Assembly (NCBI GenBank): GCA_003514765.1
Contig: DOOY01000315.1
Location: forward strand, 1-20,324
Length of the DNA stretch: 20,324 nucleotides
Direction: 5' to 3'
From: Nitrosomonas sp.
GTDB lineage: Bacteria > Pseudomonadota > Gammaproteobacteria > Burkholderiales > Nitrosomonadaceae
The notes below the pieces were generated by a model. It was not told where the DNA came from and made no database searches. It saw only the letters and a list, made by a program, of their open reading frames with translations. This document shows positions 1 through 6,533 of this stretch, one piece after another (within the stretch, counting starts at the first letter, position 1; every line of letters begins with the position of its first letter). A program made the position numbers and the translations under genes.

Positions 1-420
1 ACAGGCGGGTGGTTGGGACAGATTATCACAGCAGTTGCTGGAAGTTCTGTTTGGTATGAACGTGGTTTTATTACTTATAGCAATCTTTCTAAACATGAAA
101 TGCTGGGTGTTAGTATGACCGCACTCAATAAATATGGTGCTGTTTCTGAGGTAATTGCACAAGAAATGGCATTCGGAGCACAAAAAAATAGTCCGGCTCA
201 TATCAGTGTGGCTATCACTGGAATTGCCGGTCCCGCTGGTGGAAACAAAATCAAACCTATTGGAACTGTTTGCTTTGCTTGGGCGATAAAAGGAGGGCTA
301 TCAAAAAGTGAAACATGTCATTTTGACGGTGATCGCGAATCGGTGCGACGACAGTCAGTAGCGAAAGCATTGCAAGGGTTATTAAACTTATTGGATGAAA
401 TTTCTGTTGTGGTTGTTTGA
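1..420 (+). CDS. pncC: Nicotinamide-nucleotide amidohydrolase PncC / CinA C-terminal family (5' end cut off)
   Basis: The reading frame is open from base 1, so the gene starts upstream. The first residues read TGGWLGQIITAVAGSSVWYE, which matches the end of the family's ESCTGG motif followed by the conserved AGSS-W-ERGF-TYSN block. A second family block, AITGIAGPAGG, is seen near residue 75. Members of this family (CinA_C) deaminate NMN to nicotinic acid mononucleotide in the cytoplasmic pyridine-nucleotide salvage pathway. The visible part ends at the normal C-terminus of the single-domain PncC type. Whether the protein also carries the N-terminal MoCF domain of full CinA cannot be seen. The TTG at base 13 could be mistaken for a start but lies inside the conserved motif. 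The gene converges with the regulator gene at 449. Confidence 0.88.
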   Translation, partial: TGGWLGQIITAVAGSSVWYERGFITYSNLSKHEMLGVSMTALNKYGAVSEVIAQEMAFGAQKNSPAHISVAITGIAGPAGGNKIKPIGTVCFAWAIKGGLSKSETCHFDGDRESVRRQSVAKALQGLLNLLDEISVVVV

Positions 421-448
421 GGCTGGGTTAGTAAAAGAAACTTTGATT

Positions 449-1150
449 TTATATAAAATATGAAGGATCATAATAAGCATGACTTGCTTGTGCTTGTGAT
501 GGCTTGAGTGCAGAAATAGTGTCTTTCATCATCAATGCCAGTTTAATACGATCTGTAATCTGCAACTTGCGAAAAATTTCAGTTAAATGCGCTTTGACAG
601 TACGTTCTGTAATATCTAATCGATTTGCAATTCTTTTATTGCTTTCACCGCGTCCGACTAACTTTGCAATTTCATATTCTCGTTTGGTCAGATTTGTTAA
701 TAAATCATGGATTGCGTTTTCAATTCTGTCTTTTTCCAAAGAAACTTCGACAAGCTCCTGTAGCATATAACTTGTCAGTGAACGGCGTATCCACAATTCA
801 CCCTTCCGAATGGCATTGATCGTATAATTAATTTGTTCTGAATTCATATCGTAGTGGCAACAACCTTTAACGCCACATTTGAATAATGTCCATTCTTCAT
901 TGTCGGCAATTGCCGGGCTGAAAATAATGATCTTTATTTTAGGAATTAAGATGGTGATATCCAGAATATCTTTTTGAAGATTATGTCCTAAAAATTCATA
1001 ATCCAGCAAAAGTATGTCTGGATTTGCCTTTATTAGCCTGTCTTTAAAATTTTTGGGGTTATTAATTATACAAGTAGAAGATAAGCCAAAAACGCTTTCT
1101 TCCCATCGTACAAGTAATTCTGTATTTGAGCTGGCAAGTAGAATTAACAT
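449..1150 (-). CDS. NarL/FixJ-type LuxR-family transcriptional regulator with degenerate receiver
   Basis: A 233-residue protein with a receiver-like N-terminal domain (about 1–120), a linker, and a clear LuxR-type helix-turn-helix at about 152–212 (LTKREYEIAKLVGRG…ITERTVKAHL). This is the layout of NarL/FixJ response regulators, which bind DNA as dimers. The usual phosphoacceptor Asp is present at D50 (ILLLDYE). The acidic pair that normally binds Mg2+ is replaced by S7–S8, and the conserved Lys after KG is replaced in KGCCHYD. Normal phosphotransfer is therefore doubtful, and it may work as an atypical, phosphorylation-independent regulator (inference). The gene lies 16 bases downstream of a second receiver-like gene in the same direction. 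The linker GELWIRR resembles GEPWVSR in that neighbour, suggesting an old duplication. No strong Shine-Dalgarno precedes the ATG. Confidence 0.85.
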   Translation of the reverse strand: MLILLASSNTELLVRWEESVFGLSSTCIINNPKNFKDRLIKANPDILLLDYEFLGHNLQKDILDITILIPKIKIIIFSPAIADNEEWTLFKCGVKGCCHYDMNSEQINYTINAIRKGELWIRRSLTSYMLQELVEVSLEKDRIENAIHDLLTNLTKREYEIAKLVGRGESNKRIANRLDITERTVKAHLTEIFRKLQITDRIKLALMMKDTISALKPSQAQASHAYYDPSYFI

Positions 1151-1166
1151 AAGTCTTTAAAGCAAT

Positions 1167-1661
1167 TTAATGTGAAGGAGAAATTATTTTTTTCATCATC
1201 TTTGCAAGAATTTTGCGTGAAACCCATGGTTCTCCTTTAGCAACTGTGTGAATAATTTTCGAAACACTAAAGGATGGTGTGATACAGTTAACAACACCGC
1301 GTGCTCCGTTTTCGAGTGCTTTTAGAACATAATTGTCATCAGCTTCTTCTTTGACCAAAACAACAGGTAACGTATCTGGACAATGTTTATTTAGCGCGTT
1401 AAGCAAGTCAAAGGATTCTTTTTTTAACTGATGAGTGTTCAAAAAAAGGATTCGAGGTTTTAACCGTTTAGTTCTTGCAACAATATTTGCATTTAACGAC
1501 AGATTGTCACGAGACTTGAGTCGTCTTTCTAATTTTTTGTTATGAAAGGATTTTTCATCAGATAATATTTCTATAGTTTGGTCGTGTCGGCGCAGGTATT
1601 GCTCTAATTGCTTGCGCTTGTTCTGATCATTTTCTGCTACAGCTACTGTAATCGTTCGCAC
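1167..1661 (-). CDS. Stand-alone pseudo-receiver protein (NarL-type receiver without DNA-binding domain)
   Basis: A 164-residue protein that resembles the receiver plus linker of NarL-type regulators but ends before any helix-turn-helix. Family landmarks are VAVAENDQNKRKQLEQYL at the first strand and ALENGARGVVNCITPS followed by GEPWVSRKILAKMMKKI, the segment that usually precedes the LuxR domain. The phosphoacceptor position is Asn (N75 in ILFLNTHQL), the acidic pair is E10–N11, and the conserved Lys is missing, so it probably cannot be phosphorylated normally. Residues 36–66 hold a basic insertion not usual for receivers. The start is a GTG at 1661, preceded by AAGAGA at suitable spacing. 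No remnant of a DNA-binding domain is visible in the 16 bases before the next gene. It may act as a partner or antagonist of the neighbouring regulator (inference). Confidence 0.72.
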   Translation of the reverse strand: MRTITVAVAENDQNKRKQLEQYLRRHDQTIEILSDEKSFHNKKLERRLKSRDNLSLNANIVARTKRLKPRILFLNTHQLKKESFDLLNALNKHCPDTLPVVLVKEEADDNYVLKALENGARGVVNCITPSFSVSKIIHTVAKGEPWVSRKILAKMMKKIISPSH

Positions 1662-1716
1662 TTTTTCTCTTACCTTTAACTTATGTTCAGCAATTCATCT
1701 GCACGAGATGGCTTGA

Positions 1717-2538
1717 TTAATTCTGAAAATTGGCTTCATTTAATAAATTCACGATATGTTTGCCTGGTATTGCATAGCTGATTCCACTTGGTGCGGATAG
1801 CGCAGACTCCTTTTTACCTTTGACATATACCATGTTAATAACACCGTAGACTAATCCTGTGTCAGGGTCGTAGAGTGGGCTGCCACTATTACCCGGATAT
1901 GCTACACCATCAAGCTGAAACACCATGAAAGGCGACTGGAGTTGCCTGATCAGTTTTGCATTCAATTGTGTCGCGTTATGTGCAGGCCTTATGATGGGTG
2001 TAATGGAGGAAATAATCGCTTGGTGCGTCACAGGATAAAAGCCGAGAACCATCCCGATGGGAAAACCGGTATAAGCCATTCGTTTTCCTTCCCTGACCGT
2101 TTCTGAATTTCCAAGCTTTAACACAGGTAGTGCGGTTCCACTGATTTTTAACAAAGCAAGATCATGTTCTTTCTTTATGGAAATAATGGTCGCGTCTCTG
2201 AGTTCAGGTTTACTATCTTGTCCTGTAATCACAACATATTTTTCCATTTTCTCAAAATTCAGCGTTTCAGGAATAACATGTGCGTTGGTGATAACATGCA
2301 GGCCATCACCGACCACAAAGCCTGTGCCGGTAAATGTGAGTGCCGGTGACTTCGTTTTTTGGTATGTTCCAATACCAACAATCGATGGCTTTACCTTGAC
2401 AATGGTTTCTTCTAGTTGCGCGTAGCCAGCAGATGATAAAATGCAAAGACTAATGCCTGTAAAAAAAATTTTTTTTGTTTTCCGGCCAAAAGAAAAAAAT
2501 AGATGCGTGCTAGGTAAGACGAATGATAATCTAATCAT
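1717..2538 (-). CDS. Exported trypsin-like (S1C/HtrA-type) serine protease without PDZ domain
   Basis: The 273-residue product begins with a hydrophobic export signal (about 18–40, ending SSAGYA before QLEE). A chymotrypsin-fold protease domain follows. The catalytic triad is visible: H87 in VITNAHVI, D126 in EHDLALLKI and S218 in YPGNSGSP. This places it near the HtrA/DegP-like trypsin_2 group, but it ends soon after the protease domain, leaving no room for the PDZ domains of DegP or DegS. It would act in the periplasm on misfolded or specific substrates; the substrate is unknown. The ATG at 2538 gives a rather long n-region before the signal; no alternative ATG lies closer. It is the first of three same-direction genes, with 55 bases between its stop and the start of the pseudo-receiver gene, so co-transcription is possible but not shown. 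Confidence 0.87.
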   Translation of the reverse strand: MIRLSFVLPSTHLFFSFGRKTKKIFFTGISLCILSSAGYAQLEETIVKVKPSIVGIGTYQKTKSPALTFTGTGFVVGDGLHVITNAHVIPETLNFEKMEKYVVITGQDSKPELRDATIISIKKEHDLALLKISGTALPVLKLGNSETVREGKRMAYTGFPIGMVLGFYPVTHQAIISSITPIIRPAHNATQLNAKLIRQLQSPFMVFQLDGVAYPGNSGSPLYDPDTGLVYGVINMVYVKGKKESALSAPSGISYAIPGKHIVNLLNEANFQN

Positions 2539-2665
2539 AGTTAAAAAATAGTATTCCCGTTTTCACACGAGGCCTGGCAGCCCAGGAAATTAAATAAAGA
2601 AAACATATTTAAGTATGGATAATTGTAGAATGCTTAGTATACGGCTTTAATACAGCTTAGTTTCG

Positions 2666-2694
2666 TTGAAAAGATAGTAAAACCCACATTAAAT
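2666..2694 (+). promoter_or_regulatory. Possible sigma-70 promoter for gltX
   Basis: TTGAAA at 2666–2671 and TTAAAT at 2689–2694 are separated by 17 bases and lie just ahead of gltX. The match to the consensus is only moderate (4 of 6 in the -10). Transcription would begin within a few bases of the ATG at 2715, leaving a very short leader without a Shine-Dalgarno. Confidence 0.25.
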
Positions 2695-2714
2695 TATTAT
2701 TGATTTTATTAATT

Positions 2715-4115
2715 ATGATCGTACGTACCCGATTTGCCCCCAGTCCTACCGGCTACCTCCATATTGGCGGCGCACGCACTGCGTTGTTTTCCTGGGCGTA
2801 TGCACGTAAACACGGCGGTCAATTTATTCTGCGTATCGAAGATACAGATCTTGAGCGTTCGACCAAAGAATCCATAAAAGCTATTCATGATGGCATGGAA
2901 TGGCTGGGACTGAATTATGATGAAGGCCCATTCTATCAGATGGAGCGTTTGCAACGTTACCAGGAAGTTGCACAACAATTGTTACAAAATGATCAGGCAT
3001 ATTATTGTTATGCCAGTAAAGAAGAACTGGATGAAATGCGAGAGCAGCAATTGGTTGCGGGTTTGAAGCCCAGATATGATGGCCGTTGGCGCGATTCTAA
3101 ACAAGCTCCTCCTGCAAATGTTAAGCCGGTGATACGGTTTAAAAATCCACTGGCAGGTTATGCAACTTTTAACGATATGATTAAGGGAAAAATTACGGTT
3201 GCCAATAATGAGCTTGACGATCTGGTATTGATCCGGAGCGACGGTGTGCCCACGTATAATTTTAGTGTTGTTTTGGATGATCTTGATATGAATATCACAC
3301 ATGTTATTCGAGGTGATGATCATGTTAATAACACGCCACGACAAATTAACATACTTAAAGCATTAGGTGCGCCATTACCTGAATATGCACATGTGCCCAT
3401 GATACTTGGCGCCAATGGTGAGCGCTTGTCCAAACGGCATGGTGCGGTTTCGGTGATGCAGTATCGTAATGATGGCTATTTGCCAGAAGCATTGATTAAT
3501 TATCTAGCAAGATTAGGGTGGTCGCATGGTGATGAAGAAATTTTCAGTCGTGAACAGTTGGTGGAATGGTTTGATTTGGCCTCAATCAGCCGCTCCCCGG
3601 CAAAATTTAACCCCGAAAAACTGCATTGGCTAAATCAGCAATATTTGAAAAAAACCGATAATAGCCGACTGGCTGAACTTGTCGCGCCTTTCCTTAGAAA
3701 GGATGGCTGTGACGTCCAAAAAGGTCCCGACTTGCCTAGAGTTATTGATTTACTCAAAGAAAGAGTTAATACAATAGAAGAACTGGCAGATGCTGCTGTA
3801 TTCTTTTTTCGTCCGCTTGCGCCCTCCGATGAGTTAAAAACGCAGTTTTTTACTTTAGAAAGTAAGCCATTAATCATGGATCTAATGGAAAAACTAAATC
3901 TAATTGAAGATTGGAACCGGGAAGAAATTCATCAGACAATTAAAAATATTGTCAAAGATCATGCGGTGAAATTTCCGAAAGTTGCCATGCCGCTGCGCGT
4001 AATGGTTACTGGAGAGGTGCATACGCCATCCATTGACGCAATACTCGAACTCCTGGGGCGTGAAGAAACGCTTGTACGCATGCATGCTCAAATGGATAAA
4101 TTTCCAAATACTTAG
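2715..4115 (+). CDS. gltX: Glutamate--tRNA ligase (GluRS)
   Basis: The 466-residue cytoplasmic class I synthetase charges tRNA-Glu with glutamate in an ATP-dependent reaction. The product starts MIVRTRFAPSPTGYLHIGG, the invariant GluRS opening with the HIGG class I signature at residues 16–19. The second signature is present as LSKRH at 238–242, the usual GltX form of KMSKS. Length matches the bacterial family (about 465–470 residues). I chose the ATG at 2715. A TTG 15 bases upstream would add MILLI, which lies outside the conserved start. No good Shine-Dalgarno precedes either. The gene is followed directly by genes for tRNA-Ala and its own substrate tRNA-Glu, which have a separate promoter. 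The C-terminal anticodon-binding part looks complete. Confidence 0.97.
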   Translation: MIVRTRFAPSPTGYLHIGGARTALFSWAYARKHGGQFILRIEDTDLERSTKESIKAIHDGMEWLGLNYDEGPFYQMERLQRYQEVAQQLLQNDQAYYCYASKEELDEMREQQLVAGLKPRYDGRWRDSKQAPPANVKPVIRFKNPLAGYATFNDMIKGKITVANNELDDLVLIRSDGVPTYNFSVVLDDLDMNITHVIRGDDHVNNTPRQINILKALGAPLPEYAHVPMILGANGERLSKRHGAVSVMQYRNDGYLPEALINYLARLGWSHGDEEIFSREQLVEWFDLASISRSPAKFNPEKLHWLNQQYLKKTDNSRLAELVAPFLRKDGCDVQKGPDLPRVIDLLKERVNTIEELADAAVFFFRPLAPSDELKTQFFTLESKPLIMDLMEKLNLIEDWNREEIHQTIKNIVKDHAVKFPKVAMPLRVMVTGEVHTPSIDAILELLGREETLVRMHAQMDKFPNT

Positions 4116-4117
4116 GC

Positions 4118-4146
4118 TTTACTTTGGCGTCATGCATCAGTATAAT
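4118..4146 (+). promoter_or_regulatory. Sigma-70 promoter for the tRNA-Ala / tRNA-Glu genes
   Basis: A perfect -10 hexamer TATAAT (4141–4146) is preceded, with a 17-base spacer, by TTTACT (4118–4123), which matches 4 of 6 -35 positions. It begins two bases after the gltX stop codon. The tRNA-Ala gene starts 18 bases after the -10, so the transcript would begin about ten bases before it. The bases after the -10 (CCCTG) are C-rich, a discriminator type often seen at stringently controlled stable-RNA promoters (inference). Confidence 0.75.
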
Positions 4147-4163
4147 CCCTGTTCCTTTGATCA

Positions 4164-4239
<76 letters not shown>

Positions 4240-4292
4240 GTTTTTTGAAATATGCTGCTACAGCAATGTGTTTAGAGCTGTATTTTCTCTTA

Positions 4293-4368
4293 GTCCCCAT
4301 CGTCTAGAGGCCTAGGACATCGCCCTTTCACGGCGGTAACAGGGGTTCGAATCCCCTTGGGGACGCCA
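4293..4368 (+). tRNA. tRNA-Glu (anticodon TTC)
   Basis: The sequence is nearly identical to bacterial tRNA-Glu: acceptor GTCCCCA paired with TGGGGAC, then GCCA including an encoded CCA. The anticodon TTC lies at 4327–4329 in the loop CTTTCAC, closed by a G/C-rich stem. It supplies the substrate of the adjacent gltX product. In most bacteria glutamyl-tRNA is also the precursor for tetrapyrrole synthesis through the C5 pathway. No clear terminator hairpin follows. Confidence 0.97.
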
Positions 4369-4379
4369 TAAAACAAAGG

Positions 4380-4437
4380 GTTACAGAGATGCAAAGATTA
4401 AAGCCTATCTGTTTTTCTGTGCGTAATCCGCTGTAAC
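4380..4437. repeat. Short inverted repeat downstream of tRNA-Glu
   Basis: GTTACAG (4380–4386) and CTGTAAC (4431–4437) form a perfect 7-base inverted repeat around 44 bases. A second weaker hairpin, GCTGT/ACAGC, lies at 4462–4481. No gene is visible in the 168-base gap 4369–4536 between tRNA-Glu and the oxygenase gene. The repeat could be an end of a degraded miniature element, a 3' processing structure, or chance. No flanking duplication is visible. Confidence 0.3.
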
Positions 4438-4536
4438 AAAATCTATAGAAATATCTAGTCAGCTGTAATTATAAAAACAGCGCGCAAATAATCTGTCCAA
4501 TTTGTTAAAGTTTCATACACTACACAAAACTACCTT

Positions 4537-5286
4537 TTAACTTGCTTCTTTAACCAAATCAGGTTTTTTAGGATCAGAGGTTAATGGCTGTCCGTAGAGC
4601 TGCGAAGCGGGTTTATACATTAACCAGGAAGCGAGTACATATTTGTCATTCGAAGTCGGAACGTGACCTCGATGGGTATGGGTAAAGCTACATGGTGCCA
4701 ATATCAAGCTGCCCTGTGCTGGTTTTATTTTTGCTTGCTGATAAAAAAATTCAGTTTCGCCACCCTCGTTAACGTCATTAAGATAGAGCAACCATAGCAG
4801 AACTCGCCGCAATGAACGTTGGCTGGAATCAGTGGGGTGAGGGTAATGTTCCGAATGCCAATGATGGTAGCCGCCTTGTCCTTGTGTATAGCGTTGGATA
4901 TTGATCCCATCAAGTTGGTAAATCGAATTAATTAAACTAGCCAGCTGTGAATTGTCAATTTTTGCCAAATCGTCATGTAAAATGGCGCGAGTTTTATGGG
5001 TTTGCGGATCAATGATGCCTGGTGAAACGGCGCCAGTTAATAAAAACGGAAATAAACGTGCGTATTGTACGATTGCGCTGATAATAGTCTGGTGGATTGT
5101 CTGACACTCTTGCTGCCATCCGGGTTGTGTGGTGATGTATAAATCCATGCTGTCTTTTTTGGACGTATCAATCCCTGCACCAGTGTGACCGGGTTGTTTA
5201 TGTTGATCTTGTTCAAACTTGGCGATGAGTTGCTGGCAATATTCGGGAGAAAGCGCGTGTTTAAATTCTTTGATAAAGTTTTCCAT
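4537..5286 (-). CDS. 2-oxoglutarate/Fe(II)-dependent oxygenase (prolyl-4-hydroxylase-like fold)
   Basis: The 249-residue product has the C-terminal double-stranded beta-helix of 2OG-Fe(II) oxygenases. Likely iron ligands are H144 and E146 in YHHWHSEHYP and H205 in FTHTHRGHVP. K215 (NDKYVLASWLMY) is in the place of the residue that binds the 2-oxoglutarate C5 carboxylate. The segment RVLLWLLYLNDVNEGGETEFFYQQ (about 161–184) is typical of the prolyl-hydroxylase-like group. The first facial-triad motif reads H-x-E rather than the commoner H-x-D. Enzymes of this fold hydroxylate proteins or small molecules; the substrate cannot be deduced here. No signal peptide is seen, so it is probably cytoplasmic. 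It stands alone between the tRNA genes and a long intergenic region. The start ATG at 5286 has no strong ribosome binding site. Confidence 0.85.
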   Translation of the reverse strand: MENFIKEFKHALSPEYCQQLIAKFEQDQHKQPGHTGAGIDTSKKDSMDLYITTQPGWQQECQTIHQTIISAIVQYARLFPFLLTGAVSPGIIDPQTHKTRAILHDDLAKIDNSQLASLINSIYQLDGINIQRYTQGQGGYHHWHSEHYPHPTDSSQRSLRRVLLWLLYLNDVNEGGETEFFYQQAKIKPAQGSLILAPCSFTHTHRGHVPTSNDKYVLASWLMYKPASQLYGQPLTSDPKKPDLVKEAS

Positions 5287-5700
5287 CGTCTGTCATTTTC
5301 TGTGCACAGCAGCAATGTGGAACCGTAACGAGTATGATGGTGCAATTATCTTGCGACTGCAGGGTTTATTCAAGAAGATTAAAAGTATCATGGGCAAAGA
5401 TTTACTGAGTATAGAAAAAATAAACGCTCTTATCGTTAATGAATGTACTGGAAGCCGCATTGGATTGTCAAACAACAAGCAAAAATTACCATGAGAATAA
5501 AATACCATCAATAATCCGTATTGTTAGTATCAATATAATTTAGAGTGCTACGCAAAGATTGAAAAACATTCGATGTTAACCGATGGTAAGTTTTGATTTT
5601 CAATAGACCTTCTTTATTCAGTCTGTATTCATGTTTGTCTCCGTATAGTTGAGCTGTCAGACATAAGTCTGAGTTGTTGTTAACAATAAGGAGATTCCCT
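5287..5700. other. 414-base intergenic region without a convincing gene
   Basis: This stretch separates the divergently read oxygenase gene and His-rich protein gene, so it should carry both promoters. TATAGT at 5644–5649 is a fair -10 for the rightward gene but has no good -35 partner. A palindrome lies just downstream (listed separately). An open frame of 59 codons exists at 5315–5494 on the plus strand, but it lacks a ribosome binding site and any recognisable motif. I do not call it a gene. Confidence 0.5.
5657..5672. promoter_or_regulatory. Perfect palindrome TCAGAC-N4-GTCTGA, possible operator
   Basis: A 6-base perfect inverted repeat with a 4-base ATAA centre lies 28 bases upstream of the His-rich protein start and just after a possible -10 (5644–5649). 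Its place and symmetry fit a dimeric repressor site or a small leader hairpin. No known regulator is recognised. Confidence 0.35.
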
Positions 5701-6114
5701 ATGAAAACCAAAACAATAACCCCTGTTAGCTTGGTGCTGATGATGTTGCTTGGGTTGGTCTTGGTGATGCCAGTTGCTGTTGAAGCGGGTGGGGGGCATC
5801 ATCGATATGGTCATTCTCATCATCATCATTATTACGATCATGGTTACAGGCATTCGCATCATCATAAAAAACGCTATTACAAGAAACATCACTACAAAAA
5901 GCATTACAAGCAGCGTAATCCTTATTATGGCGGTTATAATCGAATCTACAATCAGTCCCGTCGATACTACAACCAGCATCATTACAATCCTCAATCCCGG
6001 TATGGCTACGGTCCCAACTATATCAGCGGCCCGCCTGTGGCAGGCTATGGCTATCCGCCTAATGTAATGTTTGGTATTAATACCGGAAATACAAGCTTTA
6101 TGTTACGCTATTAA
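5701..6114 (+). CDS. Secreted histidine/tyrosine-rich small protein of unknown function
   Basis: The 137-residue product starts at an ATG preceded by AAGGAG seven bases away, the best ribosome binding site in this part of the window. An export signal covers residues 1–29, with likely cleavage after VEA. The mature part begins with Gly-rich sequence, then residues 33–69 hold 15 His mixed with Tyr and Lys (HSHHHHYYDHGYRHSHHH, then KKHHYKKHYK). A Tyr/Asn/Gly/Pro-rich tail follows and ends in FMLRY. I do not recognise a family. Such composition is compatible with binding of Ni, Cu or Zn in the periplasm or envelope, or with an adhesive or coat-like role (inference). The terminal aromatic residue after alternating residues resembles an outer-membrane targeting signal, but one short segment is not proof. 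A strong hairpin separates it from the PepSY gene. Confidence 0.8.
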   Translation: MKTKTITPVSLVLMMLLGLVLVMPVAVEAGGGHHRYGHSHHHHYYDHGYRHSHHHKKRYYKKHHYKKHYKQRNPYYGGYNRIYNQSRRYYNQHHYNPQSRYGYGPNYISGPPVAGYGYPPNVMFGINTGNTSFMLRY

Positions 6115-6118
6115 TAGT

Positions 6119-6161
6119 AGGGCCGGTAAGGGGAAGCTATATTTTCTGCATTACCGGCTCT
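6119..6161 (+). terminator. Strong hairpin after the His-rich protein gene
   Basis: AGGGCCGGTAA (6119–6129) pairs with TTACCGGCTCT (6151–6161), 11 pairs with one G·U, around a 21-base loop. It begins five bases after the stop codon. The following sequence (GTTTCAAT) is only weakly U-rich, so it may be a leaky terminator, an attenuator ahead of the PepSY–two-component genes, or an mRNA-stabilising structure. Confidence 0.5.
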
Positions 6162-6223
6162 GTTTCAATACGATAGACGAAAATGTAAAAGCCGGTCAAC
6201 CTGGCACATTAAGCTGCTTATTC

Positions 6224-6514
6224 ATGAATAAACCGCAAAAATTTTTCCTGATCATGCTCTTGATAACAAGCCTTCCTATTAATGTGCTGGCTGACTGGCG
6301 GGATCGTGGCAACAATCTTTATAAAACCGGCAGCCAGCAGATTGAAATCTCGCAACGAAAAGCCATTTCCATTGCACAACAACATATTAACGGCCGCGTT
6401 CTGGATATCAGGCGCAGTGGTGATATTTATCGCATTAAAATTCTCAGCGATCAAGGTTCAATACATGTTGTAAAAGTCAGTGCTGAAGATGGAAAAATCA
6501 AAACAGAGTACTAA
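6224..6514 (+). CDS. Exported PepSY-domain protein
   Basis: The 96-residue product has an export signal at 1–23 (MNKPQKFFLIMLLITSLPIN…VLA) followed by one PepSY domain. The domain is recognisable from ISQRKAISIAQQHINGRVLDIRRSGDIYRIKILSDQG (about 42–78) and VVKVSAEDGKI. PepSY domains are periplasmic or extracellular modules known to inhibit peptidases or modulate sensor proteins. In many proteobacteria a small PepSY gene precedes an OmpR-type regulator and its kinase, as here: the regulator gene starts 19 bases after this stop. A role in tuning the PhoQ-like sensor is therefore likely but not shown. I chose the ATG at 6224 because the signal peptide begins there, although no clear Shine-Dalgarno precedes it. 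Confidence 0.83.
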   Translation: MNKPQKFFLIMLLITSLPINVLADWRDRGNNLYKTGSQQIEISQRKAISIAQQHINGRVLDIRRSGDIYRIKILSDQGSIHVVKVSAEDGKIKTEY

Positions 6515-6533
6515 TTCTGGTTAACAAATCGCT

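Noticed and set aside
2573..2586. Hairpin CCTGG-CAGC-CCAGG between the protease and gltX starts
   Set aside because: Lies between two divergent starts with no U tract; too short to call an operator or terminator.
5315..5494. 59-codon plus-strand frame in the intergenic region
   Set aside because: No ribosome binding site, no recognisable motif and no signal; plausible by chance in A/T-rich DNA.
5508..5711. 67-codon minus-strand frame overlapping the His-rich gene start
   Set aside because: It would occupy the leader and palindrome of the better supported gene and shows no family features.
5680..5994. Met/Val-rich open frame on the minus strand opposite the His-rich gene
   Set aside because: Its composition is the complement of the CAT/CAC-rich coding strand; the plus-strand gene has the signal peptide and the ribosome binding site.
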